Assembly (NCBI GenBank): GCA_900550395.1
Contig: URSD01000038.1
Coordinates: forward strand, 1-24,351
Length of the DNA: 24,351 bases
Direction of reading: 5' to 3'
DNA from: an uncultured Porphyromonadaceae bacterium
Lineage (GTDB): Bacteria; Bacteroidota; Bacteroidia; Bacteroidales; Muribaculaceae
In this document: one piece after another, positions 1 through 7,451 of the stretch
How positions within the stretch are numbered: the first letter of the stretch is position 1
Layout of the letters: each line of letters starts with the position of its first letter
The notes under the pieces: generated by a model
Told to the model about the DNA's origin: nothing
The model's database searches: none
The model's input: the letters and a program-made list of their open reading frames with translations, nothing else
Made by a program: the position numbers and the translations under genes

Positions 1-111
1 CATCCGGCGGGTAATCAACGATAAATGGGGGTTGTACACCTGCTAATACTTAATAACCAATTATTTACGTTGCTTTACCGGACAGTAATAAAAAAATATA
101 TAAAATATGGT

Positions 112-171
112 AAAAACATTGGCCGCGTCAGCATTGCGATTTGCCGCAATGCTGACGCGGCCGATGTTTTT
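112..171. terminator. Long hairpin, probable bidirectional terminator downstream of the TIR gene
   Basis: Arms 121-138 and 145-162 are perfect inverted repeats of 18 bp around a 6-base loop. Pairing continues outward through 112-120 and 163-171 with a single G-U pair, giving about 27 bp. The outer arms are A-rich on the left and T-rich on the right, so a transcript from either side would end in a U-rich stretch. It lies 70 bases past the stop of the minus-strand TIR gene, and 90-111 is also very T-rich when read on the minus strand. The rest of 1-241 shows no gene that I can support. Confidence 0.75.
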
Positions 172-241
172 GTACGTACAAATATGGTTTAGCGGGTAGT
201 GATTATATACGTTGTCGCAGAACCTTTGGGCGCGGGATAAT

Positions 242-1528
242 TTATATCGGTTTTCCTCTGTGTTCTATTCTTACGGTAGCACCTGCAGATACAAGCTTAT
301 CTTTTAGATATATTGCGTCACCAAGGGTCTCGAATAGTCCGACTTTTAGATTGGTATAACCGATTTTGTAAATATTGTCCATCCTCAATTCGTTTATCAG
401 CAGCGTTTTTGCGCGGCTACTGATGTAGGTTACCCATACGGAATAATCTTTGCGCGTTGCAGGAATTTCTGATGGGCTGACTTTCCCGTTTGAGGTAGTC
501 GATTGCTGTTTGGCCTTTTGTTCCCGCAAAAGGCTTTCCTTGAGAAGCTCTTCTTTTGCGGAGATGGACCTCATGAGTTCGGCGTTTTTCTTTTTGAGTG
601 CTTCAACCTGATTGAAGACTTCTTTGCTGCCCGCCTCCAAACTTTGTCTCAGCCTCGTTTCATCATAAAGCTTTTTGCGCAAAGAATTGTTATCTTCTAC
701 CAAATCACTGATTGTCCTCTCGCATTCCTTGATTTTTTCGTCGGAAATGTCTTGCGTGGATTTTGTGTAGACTCCGCGGGCGAGTGTGATGGCGCTTGCT
801 TTGTCTGTTGACAAATATTCGAGGCCGGGCAGCCCTTCGATGGGAGAACAGATGTAGCCGCATGTGGCGCAGTGGCGGGCGCTGACCGGCAACGGATGGC
901 CGCATACGGGACATTTCTTTTCCTTGATGCCGAGAGCCTGTGTCAGGCTGAAGATCTTGTTGGCATCGACTTCGAGCGCGGCGAGGCTCTTTTTATAGCC
1001 TTCGGCGAGTGCAGTCAGCTCGGCCCGCATAGCTTCGGCCCGACGGCGTTCTTCCTCCTGAGCCTGTCGCCGCTGCTGCTCCTCCTCTTTCTCTTTCTGA
1101 ATCTGTGCGCGTCTGGCTCGGGAGTCGTCGGTATCGACGTATTGCAGAACTGAATTCTTATAGTTGGTGTAGGTGAACGATTCGTATTTCCACAGGTCCA
1201 TGTTGATGTCGTCGATGGCGACGTCCTTCAGAATGGTGATGATGTTGCCGGGCTTGAAGCCTTTGAGCTTGGCGTTGAGGAACATGTCCCACTCGTAGTA
1301 CACAAATGTGGAGTCGATGTAGCCGGGATTGGAGGCGAAGATTATGAGATGGTATGCGCCCTTCATGGCCACGGAGATGGCGCGGCGGTACTCCGATTCG
1401 CCGAGGCGGCGCAGCTCTTTGGAGGCGAGGAACGTATTTATGCCGTTGGCTGTCAGGAAATCGTATATTTCTTCGGCATACTTGTAGTCCTCGCTTTTAC
1501 AGGATATGAAAACGTCGTAGCGGCTCAT
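242..1528 (-). CDS. TIR-domain protein with coiled coils, zinc ribbon and L7/L12-like C-terminal domain
   Basis: Residues 1-130 form a TIR domain. It opens with YDVFISCKSED and has a conserved-looking glutamate, E79, in STFVYYEW, the position where NAD-cleaving TIR domains carry their catalytic Glu. Residues 138-180 are a Glu/Arg/Gln-rich helix that looks like a coiled coil. A four-cysteine zinc ribbon follows (C206, C209, C220, C223), then a second long coiled coil at about 260-345. The last 65 residues follow the ribosomal L7/L12 C-terminal pattern, ending in a helix and then GATVRIE. No signal peptide or membrane segment is visible, so it should be cytosolic. NADase activity and an immune or signalling role are inferences from the TIR family. 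The gene follows frr by 70 bases with a strong hairpin between them and has no clear promoter of its own. The 3' part is visibly more AT-rich than the 5' part. Confidence 0.85.
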   Translation of the reverse strand: MSRYDVFISCKSEDYKYAEEIYDFLTANGINTFLASKELRRLGESEYRRAISVAMKGAYHLIIFASNPGYIDSTFVYYEWDMFLNAKLKGFKPGNIITILKDVAIDDINMDLWKYESFTYTNYKNSVLQYVDTDDSRARRAQIQKEKEEEQQRRQAQEEERRRAEAMRAELTALAEGYKKSLAALEVDANKIFSLTQALGIKEKKCPVCGHPLPVSARHCATCGYICSPIEGLPGLEYLSTDKASAITLARGVYTKSTQDISDEKIKECERTISDLVEDNNSLRKKLYDETRLRQSLEAGSKEVFNQVEALKKKNAELMRSISAKEELLKESLLREQKAKQQSTTSNGKVSPSEIPATRKDYSVWVTYISSRAKTLLINELRMDNIYKIGYTNLKVGLFETLGDAIYLKDKLVSAGATVRIEHRGKPI

Positions 1529-1545
1529 GTCAGTGGCGCGTATGG

Positions 1546-1587
1546 CCGTCGGCCCGGCAACGGATGGGACCGTTGCCGGGCCGACGG
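1546..1587 (-). terminator. Perfect 18-bp hairpin between frr and the TIR gene
   Basis: Arms 1546-1563 and 1570-1587 are perfectly complementary around a 6-base loop (ATGGGA). It lies 11 bases past the frr stop and ends 17 bases before the TIR gene start. No T-run follows on the minus strand, so it is a hairpin-only terminator or an attenuator rather than a classic intrinsic terminator. Confidence 0.65.
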
Positions 1588-1598
1588 TGGAGGGGTGA

Positions 1599-2159
1599 TT
1601 ACACGGTGAGTATTTCTTTTTCTTTGGCGGCGAATACCTCGTCGATCTGTTTGAGGTATTTGTCGTGGAGCTTCTGCACGGAGTTCTCGCCGTCTTTCTC
1701 CACGTCTTCGGGCATGCCCTGCTTGATGGCTTTCTTGAGGCCCTCGATGGCGTCGCGGCGGGCGTTGCGCACGCTCACCTTTGCCTGCTCTGCCTCGGCC
1801 TTGCTCTGCTTGACGAGCGATTTGCGGCGCTCCTCGGTCAGCGGGGGAATGGAGATGCGGATTATCTCGCCGTTGTTCTCGGGCGTGATGCCGAGGTCGG
1901 AGTTGATGATGGCCTTCTCTATCTCGCGGAACATGGATTTCTCCCAGGGCGTGATGGCGATGGTGCGTGCGTCGGGCACGCTGATGTTGGCTACGTTGCT
2001 CAGAGGCACGGCGCTGCCGTAGTATTCCACACGTATGCCGTCGAGGATTTTGGCGTTGGCCTTTCCTGCGCGGATGTGGGCGAGTGCTTCTTCAAGGTAA
2101 GCCACGGCCAGTTCCATTTTGTCCTTGGCCGGATTGAGGTAAGTGTTGACGTCGGTCAT
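1599..2159 (-). CDS. frr: Ribosome recycling factor
   Basis: The 186-residue product matches ribosome recycling factor over its whole length. The N-terminal helix contains ALAHIRAGKAN. It is followed by the domain with VEYYGSAVPLSNVANISVPD and TPWEKSMFREIEKAI, and by the family stretch of IRISIPPLTEERRKSLVKQ. The protein splits post-termination ribosomes together with EF-G in the cytosol. Its length is normal for the family. It lies 33 bases downstream of pyrH on the same strand, a common bacterial arrangement, and is probably co-transcribed with it. A strong hairpin follows the stop codon. Confidence 0.97.
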   Translation of the reverse strand: MTDVNTYLNPAKDKMELAVAYLEEALAHIRAGKANAKILDGIRVEYYGSAVPLSNVANISVPDARTIAITPWEKSMFREIEKAIINSDLGITPENNGEIIRISIPPLTEERRKSLVKQSKAEAEQAKVSVRNARRDAIEGLKKAIKQGMPEDVEKDGENSVQKLHDKYLKQIDEVFAAKEKEILTV

Positions 2160-2192
2160 TGTCAGTAGTATTTTGGCGTTGAGATTATTCGA

Positions 2193-2909
2193 TTATTCGG
2201 CATAGACTTCGGTGCCGATGGGCTCGCCGGCGAGCAGGCGCTCGAGGTTGCCGGGGGTGTCCATGTCGAAGACAACGATGGGCATGCCGTTCTCCTTGCA
2301 CAGGGCTGTGGCCGTGAGGTCCATCACGCGCAGGCCGCGGGCCAGCACTTCGTCGTAGCTGATGCGGCTGAACTTGGTGGCCGTGGGGTCTTTCTCGGGG
2401 TCGGCGGTGTAGATGCCGTCGACGCGCGTGCCCTTGAGCATGGCGTCGGCGCGGAGCTCGACGGCGCGGAGCGCGGCGCCGGTGTCGGTGGTGAAGAAGG
2501 GGTTGCCGGTGCCTCCGGCCACGATAGCCACCACCCCGGCGTCCATGGCCTCGGAAGCGTTGCGGCTGCTGTAGTATTCGCCTATGGGATACATGTTGAG
2601 GGCGGTGAACACCTTGGCTGCGCAGCCTTCGCTCTCGAGGGCGGAGTTGAGCGCCAGGGAGTTGATTACGGTGGCGAGCATGCCCATCTGGTCGCCCTTG
2701 ATGCGGTCGAAGCCTTTGGCCGCGCCCTGCACGCCGCGGAAGATGTTGCCGCCGCCGATGACGATGGCTACCTGTGTGCCGGCGTCGACTACGGCCTTGA
2801 TCTGTTTTGCGTATTGTCCCAGGCGCACGGGGTCGATGCCGTATTGCTGGGAGCCCATGAGCGATTCGCCGCTGAGCTTGAGGAGTACCCGGTTGTATTT
2901 CGTTTCCAT
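2193..2909 (-). CDS. pyrH: UMP kinase
   Basis: The 238-residue protein is a bacterial UMP kinase of the amino-acid-kinase fold. It phosphorylates UMP to UDP with ATP in pyrimidine nucleotide synthesis. Visible family motifs are LLKLSGESL near the N-terminus, VIGGGNIFRG, the GDQMGMLATVINSLAL segment, GGTGNPFFTTDTGAALRA and the C-terminal DMDTPGNLERLLAG. The length is standard. The start chosen is the ATG at 2907-2909; a TAnnTTTG promoter element lies about 22 bases upstream, so the leader should be short. An overlapping frame of 249 codons over the same region is very Arg/His-rich and is a shadow. Confidence 0.97.
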   Translation of the reverse strand: METKYNRVLLKLSGESLMGSQQYGIDPVRLGQYAKQIKAVVDAGTQVAIVIGGGNIFRGVQGAAKGFDRIKGDQMGMLATVINSLALNSALESEGCAAKVFTALNMYPIGEYYSSRNASEAMDAGVVAIVAGGTGNPFFTTDTGAALRAVELRADAMLKGTRVDGIYTADPEKDPTATKFSRISYDEVLARGLRVMDLTATALCKENGMPIVVFDMDTPGNLERLLAGEPIGTEVYAE

Positions 2910-2931
2910 GTCTGTTTCGTTGTGTTTTCGG

Positions 2932-2939
2932 CAAAGATA
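2932..2939 (-). promoter_or_regulatory. Bacteroidetes-type -7 element for pyrH-frr
   Basis: The minus strand reads TATCTTTG here, an exact match to TAnnTTTG. No convincing TTTG lies 19-21 bases upstream, so only the -7 half is supported. The predicted transcript would begin about 15 bases before the pyrH ATG. Confidence 0.6.
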
Positions 2940-2989
2940 CTACTTTTTGCCGATAATGCTCCTACAAGCGTTAAAAAATAGCCCAAAAT

Positions 2990-3020
2990 TTTGCGGTTCA
3001 CTTAAGATGCATTAATTTTA
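2990..3020 (+). promoter_or_regulatory. Bacteroidetes-type promoter of the secreted nuclease gene
   Basis: TTTG at 2990-2993, a 19-base spacer and TAATTTTA at 3013-3020 match the -33/-7 pattern, with one mismatch in the last base of the -7 box. The expected transcript start near 3027 leaves an AT-rich leader of about 50 bases before the ATG at 3078. It is divergent from the pyrH promoter. Confidence 0.6.
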
Positions 3021-3077
3021 CGTGCTTTTTCAGCACTTACCAAAAATCCGAATATCCATAAACAACAAAACATAGTA

Positions 3078-5495
3078 ATGAAAGTACGCAATTTATTTGC
3101 CTATTTCCTCTCTCTGGCAGCGCTTACAGCAAGCGCCGCTGCTCCCGACTCATATTATGATTCCTGCAAGGGCAAGGGCGGCAAGGCCCTGCTCGAGGCC
3201 CTCGGCGACAAGATCGGCTCGCACACCAATGTGGGATACGACGGGCTGTGGAATGTGTACAAGACATCCGACGTGCGCGACAACGGCACCGTGTGGGACA
3301 TGTATTCAACCAAAAACTGGGGCAGCCCTTCGCAGGCCAAGCATTGCGGCAACTACTCGCTCGTGGGTGACTGCATCAACCGCGAGCACTCGTTCCCCAA
3401 GAGCTGGTTCGACGATTCGTCGCCTATGGTGAGCGATGCGTTCCATATTTATCCCACCGACGGCAAGGTGAACGGCCAGCGCAGCAACTTCCCGTACGGC
3501 GAGTGCGCCAACGGCACCACTCTTCCGGCCAACGGCACCACCAAAGCTCTGGGCAAGCTCGGCACGAGCACATTCCCCGGCTACAGCGGCAGAGTTTTCG
3601 AGCCTGACGACGAGTACAAAGGTGACTTCGCTCGGTCGTATTTCTACATGGCCGCTGCCTATTTCGACCGTTTCGGCAGTTTCCATTCCGACATGCTCGC
3701 CGGCAACAACTATCCCGCCTTCAAATCGTGGGCCGTGGAGCTTCTGCTGAAATGGCACCGCCAGGACCCCGTGAGCAAGAAGGAGACCGTGCGCAACGAC
3801 GCGGTCTACAACCATCAGCGCAACCGCAACCCCTTCATCGACCATCCCGAACTCGTGGAATACATCTGGGGCGACAAGAAGGACCAGACATGGAACGGTC
3901 AGGGCGCCGAGGACAACGGCAGTATCGTTCTTCCCGTCAACGGAAGCACCGTCGAGCTGGGCACCACGGCTCCGGGCGTAGCCATCAGCAAGACCATCAC
4001 CGTGCAAGGTCAGAACCTCACGGGCGCCGTGACAATCTCCGCCACCAACTCACTCCAGCTGAGCGCCGCCAGCATCAGCGCCGCCGCAGCCAACGAGGGT
4101 GCGCCGCTGACCCTTACCTGGAAATCGTCGAAGGCCGGTAACTATACGTCGAAGCTTACCGTGAGCAGCGGCAGCAGCACAAGCACCGTCACCGTCCGCA
4201 TGACCGTGCAGGAGGGCCTGCCCGCGCTGCCCGCGACCTCCGTCAGCTACAACTCGTTCATGGCCAACTGGGCCTATGTGGGCGACGCCACCGACGGCAA
4301 GTACACTCTCGACGTGCGCCAGGGACAGACGAGCATCGACGGCTATCCGCGCAGCGTAGAAGCCGAGGCCGGCACATACCTCGTGGACGGCCTTGACGAA
4401 AAGACCACCTACACATACACGCTGAAGTCGGCCACAATGACGTCGAACACCATCAGCGTCACCACCGGCGAGCTGCTGCCCGGCATAGAGTTCCTCTACG
4501 ACGGCGAGCTCAGCTTCACTTCCGAGCCCGGCGTGCCCAGTGTGGCCGAGGAGATACTCGTCGACTTCGAGAACATCTCGTCGCCCGTCACCGTCAGCGT
4601 AAGCGCTCCGTTCCAGATCAGCACCGACAAGGCCACATGGGCCACGAGCCTCGTGCTCCAGCCCGAGGAGGACAACTTCTTCATGCGCCTCAACAGCGAG
4701 CGCGCCGGCACGTTCACTACCGGAATCACCGGCACCGTCGGCGAGTTCGTGGCCGAAAGCGGCGTCATCACCGGCGTCTGCACCGCACCCGGCGCCGACT
4801 TCCTCGAGACATTCGAGGCCAACTTCGCAAAGACATACACTACCGGTCTCTATGAGGGCTCCGCTGCAAAGTGGGATTTCTCCAACGTGGGTGTCGTAGG
4901 CCTTGAGAGCCAGGGCGACCGCATCTATGCCGGCGAGAAATCGTGCCGCTTCGGCAAGTCCGGCAAGACCACAAGCATCGCCCTTGCCGAGGACAAGATC
5001 GGCGGCGCAGGCACCGTCAGCTTCTACGCCTGCCGCTGGATGAACAACCAGGGTACCGTGGACGAAGAGGCTACCGTATCGGTTGACTACAGCACCGACG
5101 GCGGCACGACGTGGCAGACCGCCGGCACCGCGACCATCAGCGCCTCGGACTACACCCTGTATAGCGTGGCCGTGAACAAGCCCGGCAACATCCGCATACG
5201 CCTCGACCGCATCAAGGGCAACCGCATACACCTCGACAACGTGAGCATCAGCAACTTCAGCAGCGGCATCAACGACCCCGCTGCCGAGCGCAACAGCTGG
5301 ACGGCCTACTGCTCCGAGCCGGGCGTTCTGTGCGTGGAGGCATCCGAGGCCCATGACGTAACCATCCACGGTGTGGACGGCCTCACCTACGTCAACGGCG
5401 CGGCCGTAGCAGCCGGAACATCCACCTTCGACCTGCCCGCAGGCCTCTATGTGGTTGTGGTGGACAAAGACACGCGCCGCGTCCTGGTAAAGTGA
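3078..5495 (+). CDS. Secreted endonuclease I-family nuclease with Ig/FN3-like and jelly-roll-like domains
   Basis: The 805-residue protein starts with a signal peptide (MKVRNLFAYFLSLAALTASA, cut near residue 22). Residues 25-265 match the EndA/NucM endonuclease I family. They carry NREHSFPKSWF with the expected catalytic H104, then SDAFHIYPTD and KVNGQRSNFPYGE with N132 in the metal-site position. Downstream are an Ig-like region (about 290-377), a fibronectin type III-like domain (378-463), another beta-rich domain (464-572) and a region resembling jelly-roll/choice-of-anchor domains (573-728). The last 75 residues end in GLYVVVVDKDTRRVLVK, which resembles Bacteroidetes type IX secretion sorting tails. 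The nuclease call is firm from motifs; export or surface location is inferred. The accessory domains could serve binding or anchoring. It is a single-gene unit, with a promoter before it and a hairpin after it. Confidence 0.88.
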   Translation: MKVRNLFAYFLSLAALTASAAAPDSYYDSCKGKGGKALLEALGDKIGSHTNVGYDGLWNVYKTSDVRDNGTVWDMYSTKNWGSPSQAKHCGNYSLVGDCINREHSFPKSWFDDSSPMVSDAFHIYPTDGKVNGQRSNFPYGECANGTTLPANGTTKALGKLGTSTFPGYSGRVFEPDDEYKGDFARSYFYMAAAYFDRFGSFHSDMLAGNNYPAFKSWAVELLLKWHRQDPVSKKETVRNDAVYNHQRNRNPFIDHPELVEYIWGDKKDQTWNGQGAEDNGSIVLPVNGSTVELGTTAPGVAISKTITVQGQNLTGAVTISATNSLQLSAASISAAAANEGAPLTLTWKSSKAGNYTSKLTVSSGSSTSTVTVRMTVQEGLPALPATSVSYNSFMANWAYVGDATDGKYTLDVRQGQTSIDGYPRSVEAEAGTYLVDGLDEKTTYTYTLKSATMTSNTISVTTGELLPGIEFLYDGELSFTSEPGVPSVAEEILVDFENISSPVTVSVSAPFQISTDKATWATSLVLQPEEDNFFMRLNSERAGTFTTGITGTVGEFVAESGVITGVCTAPGADFLETFEANFAKTYTTGLYEGSAAKWDFSNVGVVGLESQGDRIYAGEKSCRFGKSGKTTSIALAEDKIGGAGTVSFYACRWMNNQGTVDEEATVSVDYSTDGGTTWQTAGTATISASDYTLYSVAVNKPGNIRIRLDRIKGNRIHLDNVSISNFSSGINDPAAERNSWTAYCSEPGVLCVEASEAHDVTIHGVDGLTYVNGAAVAAGTSTFDLPAGLYVVVVDKDTRRVLVK

Positions 5496-5509
5496 TAATT
5501 TCCTGAACG

Positions 5510-5538
5510 GGCGGGCGGCGTGTGGTGCGCCGCCCGCC
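5510..5538 (+). terminator. GC-rich hairpin after the nuclease gene
   Basis: An 11-bp perfect stem (5510-5520 with 5528-5538) encloses a 7-base loop 14 bases past the nuclease stop codon. Only a weak T/A-rich tail follows. It separates the nuclease from the next group, whose first ATG is at 5567. Confidence 0.65.
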
Positions 5539-5566
5539 ATTCTATAAAATCAAAAATCATACTGAA

Positions 5567-5857
5567 ATGAGCAACGCCCGAGCCTGGATGAAGCGCTACA
5601 TGTCTGTCTCAACGCTGATAGTCATAGGAGTGCTGGTGTATATTGTCTTTTTCGGCGACAGCTCCGTAGCGCGCCGCGTGGAGTATCAGCGACAGATCGA
5701 CAGCCTGCGCGCGGAGGTGGAGCTGGTGCAGGACAGCGTCAACTATTACCGGGAGCTGAACCGCAGGCTCAGTTCCGACCCCGAGGCTATGGAACGGGTG
5801 GTGCGCGAACAGTACAATATGAAACGTGAAGGCGAGGACGTCTTCGTAATGGAATAA
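5567..5857 (+). CDS. FtsB/DivIC-like septum formation initiator
   Basis: This is a short single-pass membrane protein of 96 residues. A basic N-terminus is followed by one membrane helix (about 14-30, LIVIGVLVYIVFF). A coiled coil runs over about 36-68, then comes the family ending, DPEAMERVVREQYNMKREGEDVFVME. This layout and tail are typical of FtsB/DivIC proteins, which join FtsL and FtsQ in the divisome. The reading frame is open further upstream, but that part overlaps the terminator hairpin, so the ATG at 5567 with its AT-rich lead is preferred. The stop lies 2 bases before the next gene, which suggests one operon with the Mrp-type ATPase and aroQ. Confidence 0.85.
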   Translation: MSNARAWMKRYMSVSTLIVIGVLVYIVFFGDSSVARRVEYQRQIDSLRAEVELVQDSVNYYRELNRRLSSDPEAMERVVREQYNMKREGEDVFVME

Positions 5858-5859
5858 CA

Positions 5860-6966
5860 ATGGTAGAGAATCCCCTGTATCCCGCGCAGATCACCGATGC
5901 CCTGCGCACCGTGCGCTACCCCGGCAAGCACGAGGATATCGTGAGCCTCGGTATGGTAGAGGACGACATGCGCATCGACGGCCGCAGCGTCAGCTTCTCG
6001 CTTATCTTCGACAAAACTACCGACCCCTTTGCCCGTTCGCTGGTGAAGGCCGCCGAGGCCGCCATCCATGCCCATGTAGGCGAGGATGTGCAGGTGAGCG
6101 TGGCCGTCAAGGCACGCGCCGCGGCTCCCGAGCCTGCGCCGTCGCCGCTTCCGGGCGCGCATAATATAATAGGTATAAGCTCCGGCAAGGGAGGCGTGGG
6201 CAAGAGCACCGTCGCCGCCAATCTGGCTGTGGCGCTTGCCGCCGAGGGCTATCGCGTGGGGCTCCTCGACGCCGACATTTTCGGTCCCTCCGTGCCTAAG
6301 ATGTTCGGTATAGAGGACGAGCAGCTGTACATGCACGAGGTGGACGGCCGCAATCTCATAATTCCTATTGAGAAATACGGCGTGAAGCTGCTGTCGATAG
6401 GCCTTATGGTGGAGAAGGACAGTGCAGTTGTGTGGCGCGGAACCATGGCCTCCAACGCTCTGAAACAACTTATCGGGCAGGCCGACTGGGGCGAGCTTGA
6501 CTACTTCCTCATCGACATGCCTCCCGGCACGAGCGACATACATCTGACCCTCGTGCAGACTTTGGGCATCACGGGCGCGCTGGTGGTGACGACGCCGCAG
6601 CGCGTTGCGCTGGCCGACGCCCGCAAGGGCATCGCCATGTTCCGCGACCCGAAAATCAATGTGCCGGTGCTCGGCCTGGTCGACAATATGGCATGGTTTA
6701 CCCCTGAGGCACATCCCGAGGAACGGTATTACATCTTCGGCTCTGACGAGGGCGTGCGCGAGACGGCGGCCGACTTCGGCGTGCCTGTGCTTGCCGAGAT
6801 TCCGCTTGTGGCGTCCGTTGGTGAGCACGGCGACAGCGGCGAGCCCGTGGCGCTCACCGGCAGCCTCAGCGCGCAGTATTTCATACATCTGGCCCACGAG
6901 CTGACCGACGCCGTGGACCGCCGCAACCGCGAGCTTCCGCCCACGGAGCACGTACACGTGAAGTAA
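5860..6966 (+). CDS. Mrp/NBP35-family P-loop ATPase (ApbC-like), cysteine-free
   Basis: The 368-residue protein has an N-terminal MIP18/DUF59-like domain (1-85) and an Ala/Pro-rich linker. The Mrp-type P-loop ATPase follows, with a deviant Walker A GKGGVGKS at 109-116, then LLDADIFGPSVPKMFG and the LIDMPPGTSDIHLTL segment. The family is known for carrying and transferring Fe-S clusters. Where many Mrp proteins show a CxxC cluster-binding pair, this one reads DNMAWFTPEAHPEERYYIFG (about 275-294). No cysteine occurs anywhere in the translation. The ATPase assignment is secure; a cluster-carrier role is therefore uncertain. It sits 2 bases after the FtsB-like gene and 2 bases before aroQ. Confidence 0.93.
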   Translation: MVENPLYPAQITDALRTVRYPGKHEDIVSLGMVEDDMRIDGRSVSFSLIFDKTTDPFARSLVKAAEAAIHAHVGEDVQVSVAVKARAAAPEPAPSPLPGAHNIIGISSGKGGVGKSTVAANLAVALAAEGYRVGLLDADIFGPSVPKMFGIEDEQLYMHEVDGRNLIIPIEKYGVKLLSIGLMVEKDSAVVWRGTMASNALKQLIGQADWGELDYFLIDMPPGTSDIHLTLVQTLGITGALVVTTPQRVALADARKGIAMFRDPKINVPVLGLVDNMAWFTPEAHPEERYYIFGSDEGVRETAADFGVPVLAEIPLVASVGEHGDSGEPVALTGSLSAQYFIHLAHELTDAVDRRNRELPPTEHVHVK

Positions 6967-6968
6967 AC

Positions 6969-7415
6969 ATGGTCAGGCTGCTGATACTTAACGGCCCCAA
7001 CCTCAACCTCACGGGGCGCCGCGAGCCTGCCCACTACGGCACGGACACCATGGAGCAGATTGTGGCCCGCGTGTGCGAGGCCGTGGCCGGACGCGCCGAG
7101 CTGCTCTACTTCCAGAGCAACCACGAGGGCGCGATCATCGACCGCCTGCATGCCGACGGCTTCGGCGCCGTGGACGGCGTGATACTCAACGCCGGAGCCT
7201 ACACGCACACGTCGCTGGCTCTGGCCGACGCTGTGGCCGCCGTGGAGGTGCCGGTGGTGGAGGTGCACATGAGCCGCGTCGCCGCCCGCGAGGAGGTGCG
7301 CCGCCGGTCGTTCATCGCCCCGGTGTGTGCGGGCAGCATAAGCGGTTTCGGCGGCGATGTCTACCGGCTTGCAGCCGAGGCTCTGATTGAACTTTGCAGC
7401 AATAAGGTATGTTAA
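6969..7415 (+). CDS. aroQ: Type II 3-dehydroquinate dehydratase
   Basis: The 148-residue protein converts 3-dehydroquinate to 3-dehydroshikimate in the shikimate pathway. The type II family is recognised by ILNGPNLNLTGRREPAHYG at the N-terminus (N11, R17 and catalytic-position Y23). Other family motifs are FQSNHEGAIIDRLH, LNAGAYTHTSLALADA, VEVHMS with its active-site His, and the C-terminal GFGGDVYRLAAEAL. The length is standard for the dodecameric class. It begins 2 bases after the Mrp-type gene. Its last codon runs directly into promoter-like sequence for the next group. Confidence 0.96.
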   Translation: MVRLLILNGPNLNLTGRREPAHYGTDTMEQIVARVCEAVAGRAELLYFQSNHEGAIIDRLHADGFGAVDGVILNAGAYTHTSLALADAVAAVEVPVVEVHMSRVAAREEVRRRSFIAPVCAGSISGFGGDVYRLAAEALIELCSNKVC

Positions 7416-7416
7416 T

Positions 7417-7447
7417 TTTGCATATGGGCAAAAAATGCTTATCTTTG
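7417..7447 (+). promoter_or_regulatory. Consensus promoter immediately before the MazG-like gene
   Basis: TTTG at 7417-7420, exactly 19 bases, then TATCTTTG at 7440-7447 match the Bacteroidetes promoter in full. The -7 box ends only 4 bases before the ATG at 7452. An upstream alternative is also present: TAATTTTG at 7413-7420 is itself a valid -7 box, with TTTG at 7393-7396 at a short 16-base spacing. It would give a leader of about 25 bases. Confidence 0.65.
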
Positions 7448-7451
7448 CTGC

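Noticed and set aside
1..111. Possible gene or regulatory element at the left edge, including CAT at position 1-3 as a minus-strand start
   Set aside because: Only three bases of a possible gene are visible and no promoter box supports it. The region is AT-rich with no sustained frame.
2185..2934. Overlapping frame of 249 codons on the same strand as pyrH
   Set aside because: Extremely Arg/His/Pro-rich translation with no domain; pyrH is certain in the other frame.
4050..5540. Long open frame of about 496 codons antisense to the nuclease gene
   Set aside because: It is Ala/Gly/Val/Asp-rich without domains and overlaps a clear nuclease coding region. Long antisense frames are expected from GC-rich codon usage.
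5746..6957. Open frame of about 403 codons antisense to the Mrp-type ATPase gene
   Set aside because: Shadow composition, and it crosses the boundary of two real genes.
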